Source: JBFWYO01 sp050186335
GTDB taxonomy: Bacteria; Pseudomonadota; Alphaproteobacteria; Bin65
DNA: 22,413 bases
Reading direction: 5' to 3'
Assembly: GCA_050186335.1 (NCBI GenBank)
Contig: JBFWYO010000078.1
Coordinates: 1-22,413, forward strand
Shown here one piece after another: positions 1 through 8,031 of this stretch. A program made the position numbers and the translations under genes. Under the pieces are notes generated by a model, which did not search any database, was not told the DNA's origin, and saw nothing but the letters and a program-made list of their open reading frames with translations. The stretch's first letter is position 1, and each line of letters opens with the position of its first letter.

Positions 1-2
1 GC

Positions 3-371
3 GTGCCGCGGCGGAAGCTCGACGCGATCTGGGATTACGAAACCAGTGCCGAATTCAGCGCCGCGGAAAGGGTTGCATTGCGCTTCGCGCAGTGCGCCTC
101 GGTGGTGCCGAACGCGGTCGACGACGCTCTGGTCGAAGAAATGAAGCTGCACTATTCGACCGCGCAGATCGTCGAAATCGGCGCGGTGGTGTCGCTGTTC
201 GGCTGGAACCATCGGTTCAACGACAGTTTTGCGACCAGCCTGGACGATACATCGCTGAGTTGGGCGTTCGATTTCGGCTTGGACAAGAAGACCGGCTGGG
301 ATCCGGCCGAGCACCTGCCGGAGCATTGGAAGCGCGGCCGGCCCAATTCGCCCAAGCCGCCGGCGGAGTGA
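3..371 (+). CDS. Carboxymuconolactone decarboxylase / AhpD-like family protein, C-terminal part
   Basis: The reading frame is open to the left edge of the window, so this is probably the end of a longer gene; the GTG at base 3 need not be its start. The visible 122 residues contain an all-helical stretch with FSAAERVALRFAQ followed by STAQIVEIGAVVSLFGWNHR and FNDSF. This resembles the last helices of the carboxymuconolactone decarboxylase/AhpD fold, where a hydrophobic helix is followed by an N-R-F/L-N-D turn. The CxxC/His active site of peroxidase members would lie upstream and is not seen, so peroxidase, decarboxylase and uncharacterised members cannot be told apart. The tail is charged and Pro-rich. 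A convergent gene ends 18 bases downstream. Confidence 0.7.
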   Translation: MPRRKLDAIWDYETSAEFSAAERVALRFAQCASVVPNAVDDALVEEMKLHYSTAQIVEIGAVVSLFGWNHRFNDSFATSLDDTSLSWAFDFGLDKKTGWDPAEHLPEHWKRGRPNSPKPPAE

Positions 372-389
372 CGCGCCGGCCTTCGCGCG

Positions 390-662
390 TCAGGCCATGT
401 CACCGGGCTTGATGTGGATCGGCGAGCCCAGACCGCGGTCGAACATGGCCGAGGCGGCGCGCTGAATTGCCTGCGCATTCAAATTGAAGGATTGAATCGG
501 ATCGAGCGGGGTGTGGCGCCGCGCCGCCCGATCCAGATCGGTCAATACGTCACGCGAAACCTGGCACGGTACAAGCGTATTATTCGGCGTGCGCGCGAGA
601 AACACCACGACGCCCGTCGTCGGGTGCACGATTGGCCGGCTATTCGGAAAGTTCAATGGCAT
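390..662 (-). CDS. DUF1488-like small protein
   Basis: A 90-residue soluble protein beginning MPLNFPNSRPIV. I chose the ATG at 662 because GGAG sits at a good distance before it and because the length then fits DUF1488 proteins (about 85-90 residues). An upstream in-frame ATG at 713 would add 17 unconvincing residues. The fold suggested is a strand-rich N-terminal half (HPTTGVVVFLA, TLVPCQVSRDVL) followed by a helix-rich C-terminal half (NAQAIQRAASAMFDRG), as in the DUF1488 family, whose function is unknown. It has no signal peptide or membrane segment. It stands alone between the CMD-like gene and the glycan locus and need not belong to either. The family call is by pattern and moderately sure; that it is a gene is more certain. 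Confidence 0.62.
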   Translation of the reverse strand: MPLNFPNSRPIVHPTTGVVVFLARTPNNTLVPCQVSRDVLTDLDRAARRHTPLDPIQSFNLNAQAIQRAASAMFDRGLGSPIHIKPGDMA

Positions 663-829
663 CCCATCTCCACTATTGTCGAATTGCATCTCTTGAACGT
701 CGATATACAGCACAGGGCCATTTCCGCCACTTTAAAACATGCGCATTGCGCCCACCACGCCCATTCGGCGACCTTATCTTCTTGATTCTACGATATTATT
801 TTGGTGACCGTCTCGCCGGGCCATTTTCG

Positions 830-1771
830 TCACGGCAATCCGAGCGCCGAATGCCCGAGTGGCCCGATGTCGGATCTGGCCGCCACAGCAGCGGCGAAGT
901 TCTGTTGAATCTGAGACCGGCCCTGGTGAGTCAGCGACCTGATCTCGGCGGCGTAGGGGCCAATCTCGGCTTCGCTCAACATGAGTCGACGGCGGGACAT
1001 TTCTATCAAAAGCCTGCGTTCCTCTTTGCTGCGCGCGACAGTCAGGGCTTCGGATAGCATATCGAGGCAATGGCGTGTCCACGCGCGAAGCTTCCGATCG
1101 AGCGACCATGTCGTCCACTGAGCATGCAGGCTATTTGGATCATAACGCTTGTGATAAAGCACTCTCGGTACGCGCAGGAGTTCGCCGGCACGCGCCAGTC
1201 GAGCCATCCAAACTGTATCGCAAGCAAAATCGCTTTGATCATTGCCAGCGATCGGAGGGATATCTGCGAGCGTCGAGGCGCGGATCAGCCCTCGAAAGGC
1301 GACGGCATTGAAATGTCGGCGCAGAAGCGCGATTTGTCGCTCGATCGGTGTGCCGGTTATGCTCTCTTGCGAAATGACGCCGCTCCAGGCGCCGAAGGCG
1401 ATCATGTCGCTAAACACGACGGCGGATCGGGGATTTGCCCTGGCCTCGTCGACCAGCGTGCGTAGATAGTCCGGCTCGATCCAGTCGTCATGGGGCTGAA
1501 CGCAAGCGAATTCGACGCCGTCGCGGGCAAGCGCGAGGACAGCGGCGGTGTTCCCGACCCAGCCCAGGCGCCGCGGTTGTACGACAATTTGCGCGCGCGG
1601 ATCGGATTTGAAACGTAAACAGGCCTGTTCAGATTCGGTATCGCATCCATCGATCGATATGATGAGCTTCAGTTTCACATTGCGCTGCGCGAGAACGGAC
1701 TCCAAGGTCTGCGAGACGAAGGCTGCTGCCCGCCAAACCGGGACGCCGACACCTATAACGGGCTCTGTCAT
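830..1771 (-). CDS. Family 2 glycosyltransferase (GT2, GT-A fold)
   Basis: A 313-residue predicted transferase of a sugar from a nucleotide-sugar donor onto a surface-glycan acceptor. The N-terminus (MTEPVIGVGVPVWR) gives the first strand of the GT-A fold. It is followed by SVLAQRNVKLKLIISIDGC (nucleotide-binding strand), GNTAAVLALARDG, and QPHDDWIEPDYL, where HDD stands in place of the DxD metal motif. The C-terminal third is helical and charged, with no membrane helix. The start is fixed by the upstream oxidoreductase gene: its TGA and this ATG share an ATGA overlap at 1768-1771, so the two are translationally coupled. A 55-residue upstream extension in the same frame lies wholly over the neighbour and is rejected. 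Donor and acceptor cannot be told from sequence. Confidence 0.88.
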   Translation of the reverse strand: MTEPVIGVGVPVWRAAAFVSQTLESVLAQRNVKLKLIISIDGCDTESEQACLRFKSDPRAQIVVQPRRLGWVGNTAAVLALARDGVEFACVQPHDDWIEPDYLRTLVDEARANPRSAVVFSDMIAFGAWSGVISQESITGTPIERQIALLRRHFNAVAFRGLIRASTLADIPPIAGNDQSDFACDTVWMARLARAGELLRVPRVLYHKRYDPNSLHAQWTTWSLDRKLRAWTRHCLDMLSEALTVARSKEERRLLIEMSRRRLMLSEAEIGPYAAEIRSLTHQGRSQIQQNFAAAVAARSDIGPLGHSALGLP

Positions 1772-3006
1772 GTACTGGATTTCGACATGATCCGGTCGGC
1801 GCAAACGGCTGCGAAGTATGGCGCCATCGACAGCTTGCCGGGGTCGATCGAATGGTAGCGGCCGCGCGAATGGACGCCGATCTCGGAGCGGCGATGCAAC
1901 TCGCTGCCGCGGTCGTCGATGTCCGTCGAGCCCCAAGCGACGATCACGCCGGCCCTGACGACAACCTCGCGCGGAGACGCGTTCCGAAGTTTTGGTATGA
2001 TTTGGCCGAACGCAGCGAATGACTGGCTAACGATCCGGGTTCTCAAAGGTTCGTCGGGATACGCTGGCCAATCGGGCGGCGCAAGTGCATCGGATGTGGC
2101 GGTCATGCACGCCGGATACCACGAAACATAATAGGATCCATCGTTATAGGCGACGAGATCGCCAAACGGTCCCAAAGTCAACGTGACGGACGGCAACGAC
2201 GCAGGATCGTCAAGCCGAAAGCGGATTCCATGCCTCAGCCGATGAATCCATTGCTTCAATGGACGTATGCCGAGCGTGGCATCAATTGCCAGTCGACCGT
2301 CCCACAGGGCATTTACGACCGAAGAGAATCGCGCGCTGTCGGTTACGCCCGATGCAGTATCGACGCAGTTGACGAGAAACCCCCTATCGTCAGCGCTCAC
2401 AGCTGTGACGCTGCAGCCGGATCGGACTTCAATCGCCGGTTCTTGAGATATCCGGCGCCGCATGGCGCTCGCAAGCGCCACGACATCGATCGCGATCTCT
2501 GGGGTCGCGAAGGCGGCGATGATATGGTCCGGATCGAATTGTTTTTCCAACTCGGATCGCGTCAACTGCCGGACAGGCGCACTGAAATCGGCGCCAAAAT
2601 AACATTCGCGATCTTTCGCCGACGCGATGAGATCATGAACGGCGTTAAGATAAGTTCCATAATGCTCGACACTCAGTTGACTGTTGCGATGAACGGCATA
2701 GAGAAACGGTCCGGAGGTGGATATCGCATGCTCGGTTTCGAGGTAGCTGCGGACAAGCGGGGCAAAAGAGCGCGCGCCGCGGAGTAGCAAACGTGCAGTC
2801 GCTAAGCTGGGGTCGGACCCATAGACGTAACCGAGATGGATTTTGCCCTCGTTGGCGGTCGCCGCACCGGCAAGCAGAACATTGTTTCGATCATATAGGG
2901 TGACCTGGGATCCGCGCTTGGCAAGCTCAATCGCGGTGCAGCAGCCTTGAAGTCCTCCCCCCAAGACCGCCACATGCCGGTAACCGCGCGCAGCGCCGTT
3001 AATCAA
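1768..3006 (-). CDS. FAD-dependent oxidoreductase (DAO/amino-acid-oxidase-like fold)
   Basis: A 412-residue flavoprotein. The Rossmann dinucleotide motif lies close to the N-terminus (HVAVLGGGLQGCCTAIELA, GxGxxG), followed by an acidic strand end (VTLYDR) and ANEGKIHLGYVYG, typical of the DAO superfamily. A second glycine-rich strand near the C-terminus (VVRAGVIVAWGSTDIDDRG) fits the FAD-closing motif. I place the start at TTG 3006 because GGAG precedes it by six bases and the Rossmann strand then begins near residue 10. A GTG at 3105 would add 33 residues without visible fold and is the alternative. It overlaps the downstream GT2 by four bases, so the pair forms one operon, suggesting it oxidises a sugar, nucleotide-sugar or amino-sugar intermediate for the glycan. 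The substrate is unknown. Confidence 0.85.
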   Translation of the reverse strand: MINGAARGYRHVAVLGGGLQGCCTAIELAKRGSQVTLYDRNNVLLAGAATANEGKIHLGYVYGSDPSLATARLLLRGARSFAPLVRSYLETEHAISTSGPFLYAVHRNSQLSVEHYGTYLNAVHDLIASAKDRECYFGADFSAPVRQLTRSELEKQFDPDHIIAAFATPEIAIDVVALASAMRRRISQEPAIEVRSGCSVTAVSADDRGFLVNCVDTASGVTDSARFSSVVNALWDGRLAIDATLGIRPLKQWIHRLRHGIRFRLDDPASLPSVTLTLGPFGDLVAYNDGSYYVSWYPACMTATSDALAPPDWPAYPDEPLRTRIVSQSFAAFGQIIPKLRNASPREVVVRAGVIVAWGSTDIDDRGSELHRRSEIGVHSRGRYHSIDPGKLSMAPYFAAVCADRIMSKSST

Positions 3007-3496
3007 GACTTTCTCCGTGATCTGACGGATCCCGATCTGCACTCCACCGGCGAGCGACGATCGCAGACGTTTGGAGGAGCCGAAAGGCGCAAATGGACCC
3101 GGCACTATCTTCGTCCGAAATTACGCGATCATGCCCCCGACGGCTACCGGCTTGGTATGCTCGGCGCGAGGCAAACGGTCGCCGAGAGCTTCTTCGGTCC
3201 AGAGATCGAGCAATGGCCATGATCGGCGATGTCGCTTCGCCTGTCGCCATTTCTGTGCCGGGCATTGGAACTGGCTTGTCCGAAAAGCGCGGGTGGGTCA
3301 GGCAAATCCCCTCGAATCCTTTTCATGATGACAGACGTTCCTTGTCTTGCGGCACAGATATGGAGATAAATTGAGCGGTTACCCCAACGGAAGAATACCG
3401 GCCCATTTGCGCGTCCTCGATGGACTAAGATGGGCCGGAATTCATTCGCCGGCAAAGCGCCGCATTTTGTCTCGTGGTCTGGGAGAGGAACTCCGT
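3007..3496. other. Divergent intergenic region, no convincing gene
   Basis: About 490 bases separate the divergent oxidoreductase (minus) and glycosyltransferase (plus) genes; it shrinks if the longer alternative starts of either gene are used (GTG 3105; TTG 3347 or 3371). Reading frames on both strands here give Arg/Ser-rich translations without family character and look like shadows. It should hold the promoters of both blocks, but I see no clear -35/-10 pair or terminator-like hairpin. Confidence 0.5.
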
Positions 3497-4489
3497 TTGA
3501 ATAACTTCTGCTTAATTGCGGTTCGCAACGAAGAACGATACTTACCCGGATTTCTCCATCATATCCGCGATCATCTGGACGGCATACTGGCGCTCGACGA
3601 CTGCTCCACCGACGCGACGGCCGATATTCTGAAGCGGGATCCGCGGGTGATCTCGATCCTGCGGGAAGAAAATCACGGGCCGCCGCATGCAAACGAGACG
3701 AAGAACCGTAACCGCCTTCTCGACGAGGCAGCGCGGCTGAATGCCGGGTGGGTGTTGTGCGCAGATGCCGACGAACGGTTCGAAGAAGCCTTTCTCCGTA
3801 GAATTCCGGAGCACGCGGATCGAGGAGCGCGCACCGGCCAACACGTACGCTGCGTCAGGATCGTGAATTTATGGAACGCGCCAAACCTATACAGGGTCGA
3901 CGGGTTGTGCGGACCGCGCTGGGCGCCGCGCATGTTCAAGATGCCGAAACAGTTCACCAAGCGTGCATTCGGCTTGCACCGACCCTGGTTTCCTCCGGAA
4001 CTCGATAACGCTCCCAAGGCCTACATGAATGCCTATCTTTATCATTTGAGGATGATCGAACGGGATGATCGCGAGGCGCGCTTCGAGAAGTTCCGGTCGG
4101 TCGATCCAAACAACGAGCATCAAGGCGTCGGCTATCGGCACATGATCGACGAGACCAACTTGAAGCTCATGCCGGTGTTGCCGGGGCGAAGATATACCGA
4201 CGGGGCCAACGATGGATCCCGGGTCCGGACCGTCCCGAAGCCTGCCGTCGGACCTGCCGGCCTTTCCGTTTTGCCGGCGGAAGCCGAATTCGACGAGTGG
4301 TTTTACCTGAGCCAGTACCGCGACGTAAGAAATGCCGTTGCACAGGGTTTCTTTACCGCCGGATGGCAGCATTTCAAGCGCTATGGCGCGAGCGAAGGAC
4401 GTCAATGGCGGAGGAAGGCCAGCCTTCGGGGGTTCGATTTCGAGACGATTTTCGGCGAATGGCGTGACAGGAAATCCTCACCGCATTAA
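3497..4489 (+). CDS. GT2-like glycosyltransferase with C-terminal FDEWFYL module
   Basis: A 330-residue protein. The family strand begins at once (NNFCLIAVRNEERYLPGFLHH), followed by DGILALDDCSTDAT (nucleotide-binding) and WVLCADADERFE, which carries the D-x-D metal motif. This is the architecture of GT2 / GT92-like transferases that begin with VRNE. After a spacer of about 35 residues the tail holds FDEWFYLSQYRDVRNAV and HFKRYGASEGR, a short module found at the ends of many alphaproteobacterial glycosyltransferases and secreted proteins; its role is unknown. Start choice: TTG 3497 has GGGAGAGGA seven bases upstream and puts the GT strand at the N-terminus. TTG 3371 (after GGAG) or 3347 would add about 42-50 residues with no fold. 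It is first in the plus-strand block. Confidence 0.82.
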   Translation: MNNFCLIAVRNEERYLPGFLHHIRDHLDGILALDDCSTDATADILKRDPRVISILREENHGPPHANETKNRNRLLDEAARLNAGWVLCADADERFEEAFLRRIPEHADRGARTGQHVRCVRIVNLWNAPNLYRVDGLCGPRWAPRMFKMPKQFTKRAFGLHRPWFPPELDNAPKAYMNAYLYHLRMIERDDREARFEKFRSVDPNNEHQGVGYRHMIDETNLKLMPVLPGRRYTDGANDGSRVRTVPKPAVGPAGLSVLPAEAEFDEWFYLSQYRDVRNAVAQGFFTAGWQHFKRYGASEGRQWRRKASLRGFDFETIFGEWRDRKSSPH

Positions 4490-4544
4490 TGCTCCCGCGC
4501 CGAGTGTTCGGGGTTCCCGGCATCTTTTCCCGCAAGAAACACGC

Positions 4545-5945
4545 ATGATGAAACGCAAGAATCTCGTCGTATTCCATCTCGAAAGCATCGCCTGGCAGAT
4601 ACTGAATGCTTTTCCCGAGGCATTTCCGAATCTCAACCGGGTCATGCCGACAGCGCGGGTTTTCAGATCCTACTTCTCCTCGGCTACCTCGACGCAGATG
4701 GTGATTGCGTATCTGCTGCACGGTAACGATTTCGAATTCGATGCCGCGAACCGCCTCTCGAAACCTGCCGAAAACAACCCGAGTCTTTTCTCGATCCTGC
4801 GGGCGGCCGGCTACCGAACGGAGTTTCTCTGCGTTACCGCGCTGCAGGCCAAGAGAATGCTTCCGCTTCTTGCGGACTCATTGCCGCCGGTGTGGAGCAC
4901 GAACGACTTCGGCAAGCTGCTGGACAAGTTCGAGAAACTGACGGCGGCGCAGCCTTTTGCGATCTATGCGTGGAACCTCGTCACACACATCGAACACTCC
5001 TTGGCGCTTGCTCCTCATGCGGGCAGGATTGACGAGCTGGTGGGCGGCGCCTGCGCTGTCGCCGACCACGCGCTCGGTCTCCTGATGGGTATCCTCGAGC
5101 GCAGGAAATTGCTGGATGATTCGACGATCGTCATCTTCGGCGATCACGGAGACGCTTACTGGACGCACGGCTTCAAGGCGGGGCAGCTCCATGGTATCGA
5201 GCCGTATAGCCATCTCGTGCATGCACCGCTGCTCATCCGCGACGCATCCCTGCAGGCCGGCAACGACAACCGCTTGGCCAGCACGATCGACCTCGCGCCG
5301 ACATGCCTCGAACTCCTGAATATTTCGTCAGAGCTTCCCTTCGCGGATTCCGGGCAAAGCCTGCTTGGCGAGGGCGAGCGAATATGCGTGTTTTCTCAGA
5401 ATTTCACGGGCAATCAAGCCGATCATTCGGATTGCGATGTCCGGAAATCGTTCGCGGCCAGCGATCACTCCCACACCTTACTGGTGAGTTCGCGCGGGCT
5501 GGAGCTGTTCAATCACAAACTGGACTCCACCAATCACTGCAACCTGCTTCATTTCTTCGACATGGATCGCGAAGGTGATCTCGTCCCACAGATTCCAGCA
5601 GGAATTAGCCATCCGCATTTCGCCACCGCCATGCGCTATATGCTCGGCAGTGAACGAACGATAAACCAGGATTTCCGAAAGTTGCGGACCGCGCTGAAGG
5701 AGCAGATCGGCAAGAAGCATGCCTACATAGCCGCGCGCGCTCCGGCACAAATTCATACGCTCGATCTTTCATGCCTTGAAACCATCAGCACACATGACCG
5801 AGATCGGTTTTTTGGTAAAGTGGAGGACACGGTGGCACTTGTTGCGGAGACGCTTGTCGTGCCGGCAAAACATCCACCTGCTCGGTCGCTGCTGGGCGGG
5901 ATTATGAATGCGGTCTTCCGCGCGGGCGGTAACGCCCGCCATTGA
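4545..5945 (+). CDS. Sulfatase-superfamily / LtaS-like phosphotransferase, soluble
   Basis: A 466-residue alkaline-phosphatase-superfamily protein. Four elements match the metal and nucleophile set of LtaS-type phosphoglycerol transferases: LVVFHLES with Glu13, SSATSTQ with Thr48/Thr50 as candidate nucleophile, and IFGDHGDAY with Asp200-His201. The formylglycine Cys/Ser-x-Pro-x-Arg signature of true sulfatases is absent, so transfer or hydrolysis of a phospho-alditol or phospho-sugar is likelier than sulfate ester cleavage. Unlike LtaS or MdoB it has no membrane helices or signal peptide, so as read it would act in the cytoplasm. The start ATG 4545 (another ATG follows directly) lies 55 bases after the GT gene; a frame opening at 4332 only overlaps that gene. 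The next gene starts 13 bases on. Substrate is inferred from context only. Confidence 0.78.
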   Translation: MMKRKNLVVFHLESIAWQILNAFPEAFPNLNRVMPTARVFRSYFSSATSTQMVIAYLLHGNDFEFDAANRLSKPAENNPSLFSILRAAGYRTEFLCVTALQAKRMLPLLADSLPPVWSTNDFGKLLDKFEKLTAAQPFAIYAWNLVTHIEHSLALAPHAGRIDELVGGACAVADHALGLLMGILERRKLLDDSTIVIFGDHGDAYWTHGFKAGQLHGIEPYSHLVHAPLLIRDASLQAGNDNRLASTIDLAPTCLELLNISSELPFADSGQSLLGEGERICVFSQNFTGNQADHSDCDVRKSFAASDHSHTLLVSSRGLELFNHKLDSTNHCNLLHFFDMDREGDLVPQIPAGISHPHFATAMRYMLGSERTINQDFRKLRTALKEQIGKKHAYIAARAPAQIHTLDLSCLETISTHDRDRFFGKVEDTVALVAETLVVPAKHPPARSLLGGIMNAVFRAGGNARH

Positions 5946-5958
5946 TGCCGGCAAACGC

Positions 5959-6627
5959 ATGGGTGTTCAGGCTCTCATCCAGGCCGCGGGCAACGGTTCC
6001 AGATTGGGACTAGGGCCAAAGGCCTATATCGTTCTCGATGGCCGTACGCTGATCGAGCGCGCGGTCGCGATTTTTCGCGACATTGCGGAACATGTGATCG
6101 TTGCCGTTCCGGCGGCGGAGATCGCAAGAACGCGGCGGTTGCTCGGCGGTGACAGGATCACTGTCATTGCCGGTGGGGCGAGCCGCAGCGAGACGACCCG
6201 CCGGCTCGTCGCCGAAGCCACGGCGCCCTGGCTGCTGCTGCATGACGTCGTACATCCTTTTGCAACAACCGATTTGGTCGAAAAGGTTCTGCAGACGGCC
6301 TATGTGCACCGAGCCGCCGCACCGGGCGTGGCCAACACGGAGTTCATGTACGGCCGGGACGGCGCGCTGCTGTTCGCTCCAGGCGAGGTGCTGATCGGCC
6401 AGAAGCCGGTTGCCTTTTCGCGCGACGCGGTCGAAGCGGCATACAAGGCGCTCGGCGAGATCGAAGCGGCCAAGGATCCTAGTCTTCTCGAAATTCTCGA
6501 ACTGGCAGGTATTCGAACCAAATTCGTCGAGGGCAGCGCGCGCAACATCAAGATTACCGGCCCGGCCGACCTTGAAGTCGCGCAAGCGCTAATCGAACTG
6601 GAAAAGGCAGAAAGCATAAACCATTGA
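5959..6627 (+). CDS. IspD/TarI-family cytidylyltransferase in a glycan operon
   Basis: A 222-residue nucleotidyltransferase. It shows the CTP-binding loop AAGNGSRLGLGPKAY, GGASRSETTRRL, LLLHDVVHPFATTDLV, IGQKPVAFSRDAV and the terminal NIKITGPADLEVAQAL, which are the IspD family motifs in order. It departs from housekeeping IspD at usually constant places: HDVVHPF instead of HDAARPF, and KPVAF instead of tPQaF. Together with its place directly after an LtaS-like gene, this suggests a paralog making a CDP-alditol (ribitol- or glycerol-like, as TarI/Bcs1 do) for the polysaccharide rather than isoprenoid synthesis. ATG 5959 is chosen since the nucleotide loop follows seven residues later, as in the family; an earlier in-frame start inside the previous gene is unlikely. 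The exact substrate is inference. Confidence 0.82.
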   Translation: MGVQALIQAAGNGSRLGLGPKAYIVLDGRTLIERAVAIFRDIAEHVIVAVPAAEIARTRRLLGGDRITVIAGGASRSETTRRLVAEATAPWLLLHDVVHPFATTDLVEKVLQTAYVHRAAAPGVANTEFMYGRDGALLFAPGEVLIGQKPVAFSRDAVEAAYKALGEIEAAKDPSLLEILELAGIRTKFVEGSARNIKITGPADLEVAQALIELEKAESINH

Positions 6628-6906
6628 TGCGTTGCGCGTGGCCGGCCGCAAGCGACTGAATTCCACTGCGAGACCGGCGCAGCGCCTTGCGTTCTGCAAA
6701 TTGCTTTGGCCCGGGGTTACGATCGTCACTGAACTTGCCACGCAGCCTCAAATCAGTGCTAACGGTGCGGACTGTCGAATTTGCGGACGAGACGCCCAAT
6801 GGACGATTAGGTAGGTCATGGACAGAACGAATCGCAGCGGTTTCTAATTCAAATACGGCTTAAACAGAGGATCGATGCTTTGGCACGTTTCCTGAAGGTA
6901 TAATTT
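6628..6906. other. Intergenic gap inside the plus-strand block, no gene seen
   Basis: About 280 bases without a convincing frame. A short plus-strand frame carries a CRICG sequence but is otherwise featureless. A TATAAT lies at 6899-6904, only two bases before the next start codon, too close to act as its -10 unless transcription begins inside the gene. GAAGG at 6894-6898 can serve as ribosome binding site for the following gene. Confidence 0.4.
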
Positions 6907-8031
6907 ATGGATTTGCTTAGATTCGGGGCCTCTGGCTTGCGGTGGCTGCGACAGTCCTTGCGGTCGGCGCCGAACACTTTTTCGAGCGAGGCGAAACCGG
7001 GCGAGGCGTGGGGCGAGACTTGGGCGTCCCTGCTTTGCGACCGGCCCACGATCATCGGCTCATGGCCATCGATCGGATTCCCACTCGGAATCGCAAGTGC
7101 TATCGGCCCGTGGCTGAGCAACCATCCGATCGAGTTTCTGATCATGCCTTCATGGGCCTGGGAGTTGCCGGATACGCACGGCCCCATTTTGACGGCGGCG
7201 GCAGGCCATGTCAGGGAGCACCCGCGTCACCGGCTCTCCTTCTTGTGCAATACGCCCGCACAGGAGCCGCACTTCGCCGAAGCCGGCTGGCCGGCCGTCA
7301 CCTTCAACACAAACATGTTCATGAATGAATCGACCTTCCGGCCGCTTCCGGATGTCAAGCCGATTTATGATGCGATCTACAATGCGAGACTGGTGCCGGA
7401 CAAACGCCCGGAACTGGCGGCAGGGATCGAACGCCTCTGCTTCATTTACTTTCATAGTACGTTCGATTCGTCGGTATCCGACTTCCACGCCGAGCATGCA
7501 CGACTGCGCGCCATCATGCCGTCGGCCACGTTTGTCAATCGCCTGACGCCGGAAGGCTGCGAGCAACTCGATCCTGCGCGGGTAAACCTGGTCCTGAATC
7601 AATCGCGGGTCGGCCTGTGCCTTTCGGCGATCGAAGGCCAGATGCGGGCCAGCATCGAATACATGATGGCCGGGCTGCCCATTGTCTCGACGCCCAGCAT
7701 CGGCGGTCGCGACTATTTCTACGACGACGAGTATTGCGCGGTCGTACCGGCCGATCCGCGGCAGCTTCGCGAAGCCGTCGGCGCTATGATCGCGCGCAAC
7801 ATTCCCCGCGACTACATCCGGGCCAAGACGATGAGTCGGGTCGAGCGGGACCGCGCGCGTTTTGTAGCGTTTGTCCAGGCCATCATCGATCGCCGCGGCG
7901 GCAGTACCGATTTTTCCGCGCATTTTTCGACGCTCTTGCGCGCGAACGGGCTGAAGCCTTGGACAAAGGTTTCCGATTTCACGAAGACGCTCGAGAGCGC
8001 GTTGCAGCCCGGGCACCGGACCGCCGACTAA
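6907..8031 (+). CDS. GT4/GT-B-like glycosyltransferase
   Basis: A 374-residue protein. The best-supported part is the second GT-B domain: NLVLNQSRVGLCLSAIEGQ, then ASIEYMMAGLPIVSTPSIGG, which follows the E-x7-E style donor-binding loop (acidic residue at the head, EYMMAGLPIV helix, small-residue turn) of GT4 enzymes, and a closing helix with Arg/Asp-rich residues. The N-terminal half is less typical (IGSWPSIGFPLGIASAIGPW) and may bind the acceptor. No membrane helix is clear. ATG 6907 has GAAGG eight bases upstream. The stop TAA overlaps the TAG of the convergent next gene (8028-8031), leaving no room for a terminator. Donor sugar unknown. Confidence 0.72.
   Translation: MDLLRFGASGLRWLRQSLRSAPNTFSSEAKPGEAWGETWASLLCDRPTIIGSWPSIGFPLGIASAIGPWLSNHPIEFLIMPSWAWELPDTHGPILTAAAGHVREHPRHRLSFLCNTPAQEPHFAEAGWPAVTFNTNMFMNESTFRPLPDVKPIYDAIYNARLVPDKRPELAAGIERLCFIYFHSTFDSSVSDFHAEHARLRAIMPSATFVNRLTPEGCEQLDPARVNLVLNQSRVGLCLSAIEGQMRASIEYMMAGLPIVSTPSIGGRDYFYDDEYCAVVPADPRQLREAVGAMIARNIPRDYIRAKTMSRVERDRARFVAFVQAIIDRRGGSTDFSAHFSTLLRANGLKPWTKVSDFTKTLESALQPGHRTAD

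Noticed and set aside
2230..2787. 185-codon plus-strand frame opposite the FAD oxidoreductase
   Set aside because: No recognisable motif and entirely opposite a gene with clear FAD motifs.
6632..6814. Short frame with a CRICG zinc-knuckle-like sequence
   Set aside because: Only one Cys pair, no further homology visible, no ribosome site; probably chance.
6899..6904. TATAAT two bases before the GT4-like gene
   Set aside because: Too close to the ATG to act as its -10 box, and no -35 at 16-18 bases; the nearest TTGGCA is only 13 bases away.
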